A DNA stretch of 11,135 nt from Limnochordia bacterium (GTDB lineage Bacteria; Bacillota; Limnochordia; Darwinibacteriales; SLO01), in assembly GCA_007132635.1 (NCBI GenBank), contig SLOG01000063.1:1-11135 (forward strand). The letters run 5' to 3'. Positions within the stretch are counted from its first letter, which is position 1. The number at the start of each line of letters is the position of its first letter. The position numbers and the translations under genes were made by a program. The notes under the pieces were generated by a model that was not told the DNA's origin, did no database searches, and saw nothing but the letters and a program-made list of their open reading frames with translations. Shown in pieces: positions 1-5,712 of the stretch.

Positions 1-2
1 CC

Positions 3-104
3 GCCTGTATCGAAACGCCTCCCTTTGATTTCGGCCCGGATTACACTCGCGACGCGTGGCGCGATCTGGTCACCGAAACCCAAGACTTGGTGGCCTCTCT
101 GTGA
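3..104 (+). CDS. 3' end of a possible sugar phosphate isomerase/epimerase (partial)
   Basis: The last 33 codons of a gene that begins before the window, ending with TGA at 102-104. The tail contains CIETPPFDFGPDYTRDAW and then an amphipathic helix ending in LVASL. The phrase 'IE.PPFD' followed by a terminal helix resembles the last strand and helix of xylose-isomerase-like TIM-barrel sugar isomerases/epimerases, where a strand ending in an acidic residue closes the barrel. The fragment is too short for a firm family call. The frame has no stop from base 3 onward, and the other two plus frames stop early. It converges on the epimerase gene to its right, and a sugar role fits that neighbour. 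Confidence 0.5.
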   Translation, partial: ACIETPPFDFGPDYTRDAWRDLVTETQDLVASL

Positions 105-155
105 GCATTCTCAGACAGCAGCTTCGCCTAGAGCCCGGAGACACTCACCGCATTG
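105..155. other. convergent intergenic gap, no clear terminator
   Basis: Fifty-one bases between two convergent stop codons. GTGAG at 101-105 can pair with CTCAC around 143-147, with a bulge and a further short TCTC/GAGA pairing inside. There is no T-tract on either strand, so this is at best a weak hairpin. Confidence 0.3.
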
Positions 156-824
156 TCACGGAAAAATAACACAGCCGCGGAGCTTGGCCATGGCTTCGTC
201 GATGGTGAATCCGGGATGGAAAATACTGGATGAACCGCCGACGAAGATGTTGGCTCCCGCTTCCCCCATGCGAGAGGCGTTGGCGAACGAAACATTGCCG
301 TCCACTTCGATCTCGGCGTCCGGATTGGCGCCGTCCAGCAGTTGGCGCATGGCGCGGATCTTGGGCAGCGAGGCCGGCACTAATTTCTGCCCTGCGTATC
401 CCGGGTTGACCGTCATGATAAGCACCATATCTAGGTCTTCAAGAACATGTTCAAGCATATGGATCGGCGTGGCGGGATTGAGTGCGACAGCGGGTTTGGC
501 GCCTAGGTCACGAATCGTCTGCAGCAGGCGCTGCAGGTGATACGTCGCTTCTTGGTGGACGCAGACGATGTCCCCAGGCTGCGGGTCGAAAAGCTGCAGA
601 TGGAGTTCCGGCCGCTCGACCATCAGATGGATGTCAACGGGTAAGCTGGAAATGGAACGGACAGCCTTGAGAAAGTCCGGGCCGAGCGTGAAGTTGGGCA
701 CGAACTGGCCGTCCATGATGTCGAGATGCAGGTAATCAGCTTTGGCTGCCTCTAACGCTTCTAGGTCGGCGGCCAAATGCGTCAGATCGGCGCACATGAG
801 TGAAGGTGCAAGTTTGATGTCCAA
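156..824 (-). CDS. Pentulose/hexulose-phosphate 3-epimerase (Rpe/AlsE family)
   Basis: Predicted 222-residue cytoplasmic TIM-barrel metal-dependent epimerase. It would invert C3 of D-ribulose 5-phosphate/D-xylulose 5-phosphate, or of D-allulose 6-phosphate. Visible landmarks are APSLMCADL (6-14), the metal ligand motif HLDIMDG (H33, D35), HLMVERPE (H66), VNPGYAGQ (139-146), EVDGN (D175) and the phosphate-binding GGSSSIF (196-202). H33, D35, H66 and D175 form the expected metal site, and D35/D175 the acid-base pair. The SLMCADL start, MTVNPGYAGQ and GGSSS (rather than the GSAIF usual in Rpe) lean toward the AlsE/allulose-6-phosphate branch, which the sequence alone does not settle. Start: TTG at 824, with AAAGGAG at 835-841 at good spacing; there is no competing ATG. 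It lies 20 bp after the aldo/keto reductase stop, with its RBS in that gap, so the two are probably co-transcribed. Confidence 0.9.
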   Translation of the reverse strand: MDIKLAPSLMCADLTHLAADLEALEAAKADYLHLDIMDGQFVPNFTLGPDFLKAVRSISSLPVDIHLMVERPELHLQLFDPQPGDIVCVHQEATYHLQRLLQTIRDLGAKPAVALNPATPIHMLEHVLEDLDMVLIMTVNPGYAGQKLVPASLPKIRAMRQLLDGANPDAEIEVDGNVSFANASRMGEAGANIFVGGSSSIFHPGFTIDEAMAKLRGCVIFP

Positions 825-833
825 GGGTAAGTG

Positions 834-841
834 TCTCCTTT
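834..841 (-). promoter_or_regulatory. RBS that fixes the TTG start of the epimerase
   Basis: AAAGGAGA on the minus strand, followed by a 9-nt spacer and TTG. It decides for the TTG codon at 824-822 as the initiator. Confidence 0.75.
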
Positions 842-844
842 CGC

Positions 845-1804
845 TTACCAGTCGGCGATATCGCGGAGCGCCCGCAGTGAATCTTCGTTGAGCGACAGAG
901 CTGTGAGGCTGTCCTGCAGCTGTCCGATGGTTCTGCAGCCGACGATGGGGATTGTCGGAAACGGCTGCGCTATGAGGAATCCGAGAACTAGGGCCGCCGA
1001 AGAGGCTTTCGTCTGCGGGCTAAGCGTCTGCAGCTCGTCGAATCGGCGTTTGTTATCAGGCGTCGCGTAGGGGGTGTCTAGAGGCGTGTCATCGGTTTCT
1101 GATACCAGCTTACTAAAAAAGCCCTGCGCTTGGGAGGTAAACGGTATGGCTGTGAGTTGGGTCTCTTTGTGATAGGCGTGCATGGAGGCATCCATACGGA
1201 CTAGGGTTGGATCTGCAGGTGGTGTCATGTGGCGTGAACCGAAGTTCCACAGCATTTGGTTGGCGCGAAATCCCGTCCAACCATGGGTGTCGGCAGCGGA
1301 CGCGGCTTCTGCAATGCGATTCGTTGTCCAATTGGAACACGCATACCAGCGGATTTTGCCTTCTTTGACAAAGGTTTCCAGCGTCGCTAGTATATCCTCT
1401 GCCGGAATCGCAGGGTCGTCACGGTGGAGATAGTAGAGGTCGATACAGTCTATCTGCAGCGACTGGAGACTTCCGCCTACATCCTCGGTTAACTCACGGC
1501 GGCTGAGACGGGACTTTCCCATGTTCTGGAGGTGGGGATGCCCGCCTTTGGTAGCAATGATCATCTCCTTGCGGCAGCGGCGGGACTGCAGCCAGTCACC
1601 AAGAATACGCTCGGAGCGGCGTGTTTCTCCGGGCTGCCAATCGGAGTAGACAGCAGCTGTATCCAGGAAGGTCCCCCCGGCGGCCTTGAAGGCGTCTAGC
1701 AGCTTGAATCCTGCGGGTTCTGAATATCGCACCCCGATGTTGGCGAGGCCTAAGGCCACGGCAGACACGCGTAGATCTGTACCCGTGATTGTCTTGTACT
1801 GCAT
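845..1804 (-). CDS. Aldo/keto reductase
   Basis: A 319-residue (alpha/beta)8 NAD(P)H-dependent oxidoreductase, a normal length for the superfamily. The complete catalytic tetrad is visible: D48 and Y53 in FLDTAAVYSDW (46-56), K86 in ATKGGHPH (84-91) and H127 in LYYLHRDDP (123-131). The C-terminal IVGCRTIGQLQDSL segment matches the cofactor-phosphate loop of the family. The substrate is not readable from sequence; the partner epimerase suggests a sugar, sugar acid or polyol. Start: ATG at 1804, with AAAGGA about 10 nt upstream. It is the first gene of a minus-strand operon with the 3-epimerase. A sigma-A-like promoter lies at 1840-1868, with a perfect palindrome between its -35 and -10. It is transcribed divergently from the isocitrate dehydrogenase pair. 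No signal peptide, so cytoplasmic. Confidence 0.92.
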   Translation of the reverse strand: MQYKTITGTDLRVSAVALGLANIGVRYSEPAGFKLLDAFKAAGGTFLDTAAVYSDWQPGETRRSERILGDWLQSRRCRKEMIIATKGGHPHLQNMGKSRLSRRELTEDVGGSLQSLQIDCIDLYYLHRDDPAIPAEDILATLETFVKEGKIRWYACSNWTTNRIAEAASAADTHGWTGFRANQMLWNFGSRHMTPPADPTLVRMDASMHAYHKETQLTAIPFTSQAQGFFSKLVSETDDTPLDTPYATPDNKRRFDELQTLSPQTKASSAALVLGFLIAQPFPTIPIVGCRTIGQLQDSLTALSLNEDSLRALRDIADW

Positions 1805-1839
1805 AGTCTACACATCCTTTTGTTCATTTCTTTATCAGA

Positions 1840-1868
1840 AGTATGGCACAGCATGCTGTTGATAGCAA
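1840..1868 (-). promoter_or_regulatory. Promoter of the aldo/keto reductase operon
   Basis: On the minus strand TTGCTA (1868-1863) is separated by exactly 17 bp from CATACT (1845-1840), each matching four of six sigma-A consensus bases. The predicted start near 1833 leaves a leader of about 28 nt holding the AAAGGA RBS. A weaker plus-strand candidate for the divergent gene has TTGATA at 1859-1864 but no good -10. Confidence 0.5.
1848..1859. promoter_or_regulatory. Perfect 12-bp palindrome, candidate operator
   Basis: ACAGCATGCTGT is a perfect inverted repeat lying between the -35 and -10 of the minus-strand promoter, in the 107-bp gap between divergent operons. Bound repressor here would block the aldo/keto reductase promoter and could affect the plus-strand gene as well. 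No regulator gene is in the window, so the binding protein is unknown. Confidence 0.45.
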
Positions 1869-1911
1869 GCATTTAGCAGAAAACTACTCCTTACAAGCGA
1901 GGTTGACGATT

Positions 1912-2907
1912 ATGTATCCAGTTACGCTAATTCCAGGAGACGGTATCGGACCGGAAGTGGCTCTTGCCACGCAGCGACTGGTTGATGCTACGGGCGTTCG
2001 CATTCAGTGGGATGTGCAGGAAGCCGGGGGCGGTGTCATCAAGGAGCACGGCACACCGCTGCCGGATTCGGTCTTGACCTCAATCCGGAAGAACCGAGTC
2101 GCCTTGAAGGGGCCAATCACAACCCCGGTCGGCGTTGGTTTTCGCAGCGTCAATGTGGCCCTTCGCAAGGAATTAGATCTCTATGCGAACGTGCGCCCGG
2201 CCAAGGTGTACCCCGGCATCCCCACTCGATATACTGATATTGACCTTGTCATAGTTCGGGAAAACACAGAGGATCTGTATGCTGGCGTCGAATATATGGT
2301 TGGTGATGATGTTGCTCAAAGCATCAAGATTTTCACCCGCAAAGGATGCGAGCGCATTGTTCGCTTCGCGTTTCAATACGCACTGCGAGAAGGAAGACGT
2401 CGGGTTACGGCGGTGCACAAGGCCAATATCATGAAGTGCACGGACGGGATGTTTTTGGAAACAGCGCGTGGGCTGGCCAAAGACTACCCCGACATCGAGT
2501 TTGATGATATGATAGTGGATGCCATGTGTATGCGTTTGGTACAGGCGCCCGAGGAGTACGATGTTCTGGTTATGCCGAACCTGTACGGCGACATCATCTC
2601 CGATCTCTGCGCTGGTTTGGTGGGTGGCCTCGGTGTTGTGCCAGGAGCTAATTTCGGGCACAACTACGCTGTTTTCGAAGCTGTTCACGGCAGTGCGCCC
2701 GATATCGCTGGGCAGAATAAGGCCAATCCAACGGCGATGATGCTTTCGGGAATGCATCTCCTCAAACACTTGGACGAAGCTACCGCGGCTCAGCGGATGG
2801 AGCGTGCCATCACTGCCGTGATCGCTGAAGGACAAACTGTAACAGGTGATCTAGGCGGTACAGCGAGCACTGAAGCGTTTACAGAAGCAGTTTTAGCTAA
2901 ACTTTAG
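1912..2907 (+). CDS. NAD-dependent isocitrate dehydrogenase family protein
   Basis: A 331-residue beta-decarboxylating dehydrogenase, cytoplasmic, predicted to oxidise isocitrate to 2-oxoglutarate and CO2. The isocitrate-type signature RENTEDLYAGVEY (116-128) argues against isopropylmalate or tartrate dehydrogenase. Substrate and metal residues align by spacing with E. coli Icd: S79, N81, R85, R95, R116, Y123, K170, D203, D227 and D231. APDI at 262-265 in the cofactor loop has Asp-Ile where the NADP enzyme of E. coli has Lys-Tyr, which indicates NAD+. The length is that of the short NAD/IDH3-like and homoisocitrate group. An upstream ATG at 1843 is in frame, but it lacks an RBS and lies inside the divergent promoter. 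The ATG at 1912 has GAGGT 9 nt upstream and gives the normal MYPVTLIPGDGIG start. A 29-bp gap leads to the URO-D-like gene, so they are probably co-transcribed. Homoisocitrate or another 2-hydroxy-diacid remains a possible substrate. Confidence 0.88.
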   Translation: MYPVTLIPGDGIGPEVALATQRLVDATGVRIQWDVQEAGGGVIKEHGTPLPDSVLTSIRKNRVALKGPITTPVGVGFRSVNVALRKELDLYANVRPAKVYPGIPTRYTDIDLVIVRENTEDLYAGVEYMVGDDVAQSIKIFTRKGCERIVRFAFQYALREGRRRVTAVHKANIMKCTDGMFLETARGLAKDYPDIEFDDMIVDAMCMRLVQAPEEYDVLVMPNLYGDIISDLCAGLVGGLGVVPGANFGHNYAVFEAVHGSAPDIAGQNKANPTAMMLSGMHLLKHLDEATAAQRMERAITAVIAEGQTVTGDLGGTASTEAFTEAVLAKL

Positions 2908-2920
2908 TTGTATCCAGACA

Positions 2921-2926
2921 AGGAGG
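2921..2926 (+). promoter_or_regulatory. Consensus RBS of the URO-D-like gene
   Basis: AGGAGG, 10 nt before the ATG at 2937, in the short gap after the isocitrate dehydrogenase stop. It fixes the start and supports efficient translation from a shared mRNA. Confidence 0.75.
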
Positions 2927-2936
2927 TTATACGTTT

Positions 2937-3947
2937 ATGACAAGTCAAGAGGCAGTACTCAAGTTTTTCACGGGAGGCCCGGGCGAGCGGGTTGGTTTGT
3001 GGCTGGGCCAGCCACATTCGGATACGGATCGCCTGTACTGCGAACATTTTGGCGTCGACGAATTCGAAGGGGTGCGTCAGCTCCTTAAGGACGACTGCCG
3101 CTGGGTAATGGCGGACATGTTCTATCGGCACCCAGAAGGTGGTCCCATGTTTGACATCTATGGCGGCAAAGAGCGAAGATCGCATGGTCAGCATGGCGTT
3201 TTCGCGGACACCGATTCGATTGCGGAGGTGGAAGCCCATCCATGGCCGGACCCGAAGTATCTGGACCTTGCCAGTCTCAAAACGGCACTTAACCGGCATG
3301 AGAAATACATGCGGTTTGGCGGAAGCTGGAGCTGCTTCTATCATATTGTCGCGGATTACTTCGGCATGGAAAACTATTTTATCAAGATGCACTCACAGCC
3401 CGAGATTGTAGAGGCCGTGACGGACCATGTCGTCAACTACTACTTGGCGGCAAATGAACAGATTTTCCGCGCAGCCGGCGATCAGATTGATGCGTTTTTC
3501 TTTGGCAATGACTTCGGCAGCCAGTTGGATCTCATGATCAGTCCTGACATGTTCCATCGTTTTGTTATGCCCTACTTTCGGAAACTCGTGGATCAGGCCA
3601 AGTCCTTTGACCTCCCTGTCATGCTTCATAGCTGTGGTTCGATTTACCGAGTGATTCCAAGTCTAATCGATGCCGGTGTGGATGCGCTGCATCCCCTGCA
3701 GGCCCGGGCTGCCAACATGGAAGCTGAACGCTTGGCCCGGGAGTTTAAAGGCAAGATCACATTTGTCGGCGGCGTTGATACGCAGGATCTGCTGGTCAAT
3801 GGTTCGCCGCAGGATATCCGCGACGAGGTATATCGTCTGCGGGATCTGTTCGGTGAACGCTTTATTGTCAGTCCCAGTCATGAAGCGCTTCTGCCAAACG
3901 TTCCCGCTGAGAATTGTGCAGCCATGGCGGAGGCTGCCCTAGAGTAA
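2937..3947 (+). CDS. URO-D superfamily protein (methyltransferase-like, not HemE)
   Basis: A 336-residue TIM-barrel protein of the uroporphyrinogen decarboxylase superfamily. The family core is visible as ADYFGMENYFIKM (139-151), the segment around FGNDFGSQLDLMISP (189-203), LHSCGSIYRVIPSLIDAGVD (230-249), FVGGVDTQDLLV (277-288) and the C-terminal PNVPAENCAAMAEAALE. The N-terminal RQAGRY porphyrin-binding motif of true HemE is absent, and no heme genes are nearby. H231 and C233 (H-S-C) match the first two zinc ligands of MtaA/CmuA-type corrinoid methyltransferases, but the later cysteine is replaced by a Ser-His pair (S314, H315), a pattern I associate with uncharacterised URO-D-like proteins of anaerobes. 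Its substrate is unknown. It follows the isocitrate dehydrogenase gene by 29 bp and ends just before a strong terminator, so it is the last gene of that operon. Confidence 0.8.
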   Translation: MTSQEAVLKFFTGGPGERVGLWLGQPHSDTDRLYCEHFGVDEFEGVRQLLKDDCRWVMADMFYRHPEGGPMFDIYGGKERRSHGQHGVFADTDSIAEVEAHPWPDPKYLDLASLKTALNRHEKYMRFGGSWSCFYHIVADYFGMENYFIKMHSQPEIVEAVTDHVVNYYLAANEQIFRAAGDQIDAFFFGNDFGSQLDLMISPDMFHRFVMPYFRKLVDQAKSFDLPVMLHSCGSIYRVIPSLIDAGVDALHPLQARAANMEAERLAREFKGKITFVGGVDTQDLLVNGSPQDIRDEVYRLRDLFGERFIVSPSHEALLPNVPAENCAAMAEAALE

Positions 3948-3957
3948 CGGCCATGCA

Positions 3958-4010
3958 AAGACAAGAACCCCCTATCACCGTAAACGCAGGCGATAGGGGG
4001 TTCTTGTCTT
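3958..4010. terminator. Perfect 19-bp inverted repeat, bidirectional terminator
   Basis: Arms 3958-3976 and 3992-4010 are exact reverse complements around a 15-nt loop. Two more G-C pairs form inside the loop after one mismatch. The arm GATAGGGGGTTCTTGTCTT puts a G-run followed by a T-rich end on the plus strand, and the minus strand has the same form. It starts 11 bp after the URO-D-like stop and 2 bp after the msrA stop, so it probably ends transcription of both convergent genes. Confidence 0.85.
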
Positions 4011-4011
4011 G

Positions 4012-4695
4012 TCAGAATCGGCGAAGCAGTTCTTGTGCTAGGTCGTCAGGCAGATCTAACTGCTCGACCGCCTCGTAGATCCCTGGTACGTTTGGGTAGC
4101 GGCCGAAATAGCCGTTTAGCCGCGCTGCCAGAGTGGAATCATTGAATGCCTCGAAATCAGGAAACACTTGTTCAAGAATGGCCATGACGTCGGAACGTGC
4201 CTGCAGATAGTACTTTTGATGGTAGTCTTCCGCGATATAGAAAGGCTCTGCCGGCAGAAGCTCGGTGACAATCGGGCGGCCATACTCTTCTTTGAGCATT
4301 TCGATAGCTTGTAAAGCCAGTTCCTTTTGTGCTTCGTCATGGTAAAACAGGGCTGACATGTACTGCCGCGAAAAGCCCTGCCGCGTCGGATCGTGAGACG
4401 ACCAGAAAAGGTCCATTAATTCCTGATAGGAAATGATGGAGGGATCGAAATCTACCTGCAGAGTTTCGATGTGGTCGCCAATTCTTCGATACGTTGGATC
4501 GGCTGTTTTACCGCCAGCGTAACCGACGCGAGTCCGTATAACACCGTCTAAATGCCCAAACTGGGCATCGGGACCCCAGAATCAGCCAAAGGCGAACGTG
4601 GCTGTGGCGATGTTCGGGGGCTCAGCGCTTACACTCCCTCCCCAGGCTAAGAGGGTGAAAGCTAGGCTGAGAAGCAGAATAACTCTAGCCACCAT
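4012..4695 (-). CDS. msrA: Selenocysteine-containing peptide methionine sulfoxide reductase, exported
   Basis: Predicted 227-residue MsrA, reducing methionine-S-sulfoxide in proteins. In-frame TGA (4584-4582) is codon 38 in the active-site motif G-U-F-W-G, where other MsrA have GCFWG. The frame is intact on both sides: GPDAQFG (41-47), RVGYAGG (56-62), DPTYRRIGDHIETLQVDFDP (66-85), SSHDPTRQG and AEDYHQKYY. The Glu after GCFWG in E. coli MsrA is Asp here (D43); E77 is kept. Residues 1-24 form a signal peptide (basic start, hydrophobic core, SVSA end) with no lipobox, so the enzyme should act outside the membrane. There is no Cys anywhere, hence no resolving cysteine. Start: ATG at 4695 with AGGAG 8 nt upstream and an extended -10 promoter beyond. 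A conventional call would give only 134 residues from 4416, losing the catalytic half. Cys-to-TGA point mutation is the alternative, made unlikely by the SECIS-like hairpin. Confidence 0.88.
4552..4568 (-). promoter_or_regulatory. Bacterial SECIS-like hairpin of msrA
   Basis: In the msrA mRNA, AUGCCCA-GUU-UGGGCAU forms a perfect 7-bp stem, extended by a G-U wobble. The loop begins 20 nt after the UGA, inside the coding sequence. Distance, short stem and G-U in the apical loop fit the bacterial SECIS consensus recognised by SelB. A lower helix can also form between UCUG just after the UGA and UAGA after the stem. Confidence 0.78.
4582..4584 (-). other. In-frame TGA read as selenocysteine (residue 38)
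   Basis: Minus-strand TGA between GGC (Gly37) and TTC-TGG-GGT (Phe-Trp-Gly). It replaces the nucleophilic cysteine codon of MsrA exactly. Confidence 0.85.
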
Positions 4696-4703
4696 ATGCT
4701 CAT

Positions 4704-4708
4704 CTCCT
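4704..4708 (-). promoter_or_regulatory. RBS that decides the msrA start
   Basis: AGGAG (within GAGGAG), 8 nt before the ATG at 4695. An ATG at 4703-4701 is out of frame. This site shows translation starting well upstream of the TGA and including the signal peptide. Confidence 0.7.
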
Positions 4709-4790
4709 CGATGGTTCTGCCAGGTCAATGTAGGGCTTTTCGGTCTTCGTGTATGCCTAGGCAGAGCCGATATATGTGCTAACTATTATC

Positions 4791-4819
4791 ATTATATCAC
4801 CTCCCCGGGGTAATGGGAA
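4791..4819 (-). promoter_or_regulatory. msrA promoter with extended -10
   Basis: Minus strand: TGATATAAT gives a perfect TATAAT (4796-4791) with an extended-10 TG. A 17-bp spacer leads to TTCCCA (4819-4814), four of six bases of -35. The spacer holds an 8-bp palindrome CCCCGGGG (4803-4810). The predicted leader is about 90 nt. msrA can thus be transcribed apart from the genes upstream. Confidence 0.65.
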
Positions 4820-4962
4820 GGGGACTTTCGTTCTTAGAAGGCTGTCGATTTTCGCGATTTTGACGAGTGCCGGTTCACCGCGTTGGCCTTAAATACTAGG
4901 TATACGAGGTGCTGTGATGCCCTCGTCCGTAGACAAGCAGAGAAAATCAACGCCTTCCTCGA

Positions 4963-5274
4963 TCACCGAAAGAGGGTTAATAGTGTCAACCAAGTGCCGA
5001 AGAAGATACCGCTGACCGCGGATTCAAACACGGGTTTCTGGAAGAGTTTCCACTGGACACCTCCATAAAGCAGCCCGCTAACCAGTCCCTGAACGGCTAG
5101 ACGCGGTATTGCAACAGCGGTTGCAGGGAAAAGTGCAGCTAGAAACGCCATGGCTGCTCCTCCGATTAGGGCAGTCATAATTCGGTAACGGTTGACTTCA
5201 GCCACAATGTACGTATACAACAGAGCAGTACCGGAAAAGACGAACCAATGCGCTGCGTTTTCTGCGCCTATCAT
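4963..5274 (-). CDS. Small hydrophobic membrane protein, unknown function
   Basis: A 103-residue protein with about three membrane-spanning segments: roughly residues 8-27 (HWFVFSGTALLYTYIVAEV), 33-55 (the ALIGGAAMAFLAALF region) and 84-101 (ESAVSGIFFGTWLTLLTL), with a further weakly hydrophobic stretch at 60-74 (AVQGLVSGLLYGG). No domain is recognised. Start: ATG at 5274 with AAAGGGG about 8 nt upstream. It stops with TGA at 4965-4963. It is the second gene after the 99-residue secreted peptide, separated by 95 bp holding a strong hairpin, and no separate promoter is evident. Size, position and topology are what one would expect of an immunity protein for a peptide toxin, but that is inference only. 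A role as a holin-like or small transporter-like protein cannot be excluded. Confidence 0.65.
   Translation of the reverse strand: MIGAENAAHWFVFSGTALLYTYIVAEVNRYRIMTALIGGAAMAFLAALFPATAVAIPRLAVQGLVSGLLYGGVQWKLFQKPVFESAVSGIFFGTWLTLLTLFR
4966..5000. other. Note on the 267-bp gap 4696-4962
   Basis: The gap between the membrane-protein stop and the msrA start holds the msrA promoter and leader. The remainder (about 4820-4962) shows no gene and no clear terminator. A short direct repeat CGATTTT-CG-CGATTTT is present at about 4846-4861. Confidence 0.4.
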
Positions 5275-5308
5275 AAGGAAAACCCCTTTCTTGGCTTAGC
5301 TGTTGAGA

Positions 5309-5361
5309 GCAGAAGCCCTTCGGGAAGACGAGCGGATCATCCATCCCGAAAGGCTTTCTGC
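5309..5361 (-). terminator. Strong intercistronic hairpin (attenuator or read-through terminator)
   Basis: Arms 5345-5361 and 5309-5324 pair over 16 positions with one bulged A and one G-U, around a 20-nt loop. It begins 8 nt after the stop of the 99-residue gene. No T-run follows on the minus strand, so full termination is doubtful. It may stabilise the upstream mRNA or lower expression of the membrane-protein gene. Confidence 0.6.
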
Positions 5362-5369
5362 CGAAGTGT

Positions 5370-5669
5370 TTATCTGGCGAGCGAGAAGCCCATGGCTCCG
5401 GTCACGGCGCCAGCCAAGGCACTGCGAGCGGCGCCGGACATGCTCCAGCGGGACCGCGGTGTCGTGACAAAATAGCTGGTCGTGCTCATTACGGAGCCCG
5501 CAACGGCGGCAAAAGCGATCGTCTTGAATTCGCCTTCGACTGACTGCATTTCGGCTTCTGTCAGCGGTTGGACATCGTCTCCAAACGGTGTTTCGTGGGC
5601 CATAGTCGGAATGGACAGGGCCATGACGGCCAGACAGATCAACAGAACAGCGGTTAGTTTTCGTTTCAT
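5370..5669 (-). CDS. Secreted bacteriocin-like small peptide precursor
   Basis: A 99-residue precursor, not assigned to a known family. Residues 1-24 are a Sec signal peptide (MKRK, hydrophobic core, PTMA cleavage). Residues 36-47 read LTEAEMQSVEGE, which lines up with the double-glycine leader consensus L-12, S/T-11, E-8, L/M-7, I/V-4, G-2; only the last Gly (-1) is Glu. The segment after it (48-99) is small, hydrophobic, Gly/Ala-rich and basic (K49, R72, R74, R82, R99), with GAVTG (87-91) as a GxxxG-like motif. It contains no Cys. Start: ATG at 5669 with AGGAGG about 9 nt upstream. An in-frame start at 5738 would lie within the promoter and is rejected. A bacteriocin-like role is inferred from the leader and the downstream membrane protein; an ordinary secreted envelope protein remains possible. 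Confidence 0.7.
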   Translation of the reverse strand: MKRKLTAVLLICLAVMALSIPTMAHETPFGDDVQPLTEAEMQSVEGEFKTIAFAAVAGSVMSTTSYFVTTPRSRWSMSGAARSALAGAVTGAMGFSLAR

Positions 5670-5712
5670 AAGTAACGACCTCCTAGAGTCAATGGTATGT
5701 TGGGGCCCCGCT

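Noticed and set aside
25..540. 171-residue plus-strand open frame at the left end
   Set aside because: It is antisense to the 3-epimerase, whose catalytic motifs are all present on the minus strand.
1843..1911. Extended N-terminus of the isocitrate dehydrogenase from ATG 1843
   Set aside because: The extra 23 residues match nothing in the family, lie inside the divergent promoter and have no RBS, whereas ATG 1912 has one.
2173..2835. 220-residue minus-strand open frame within the isocitrate dehydrogenase
   Set aside because: Antisense shadow; the plus-strand frame contains every family motif.
2937..3947. Heme-biosynthetic uroporphyrinogen decarboxylase (hemE)
   Set aside because: The RQAGRY substrate motif is missing and no other heme gene is adjacent.
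4012..4416. A separate 134-residue MsrA fragment from ATG 4416, or a pseudogene broken by TGA
   Set aside because: The MsrA reading frame continues upstream through the catalytic motif to an ATG with a good RBS and promoter. The TGA falls exactly on the nucleophile and a SECIS-like hairpin follows. There is no frameshift or other stop.
4963..4965. TGA end of the 103-residue membrane protein as a second selenocysteine codon
   Set aside because: Read-through would add about 42 residues of no recognisable character up to the next stop, and no SECIS-like hairpin at the right distance was seen.
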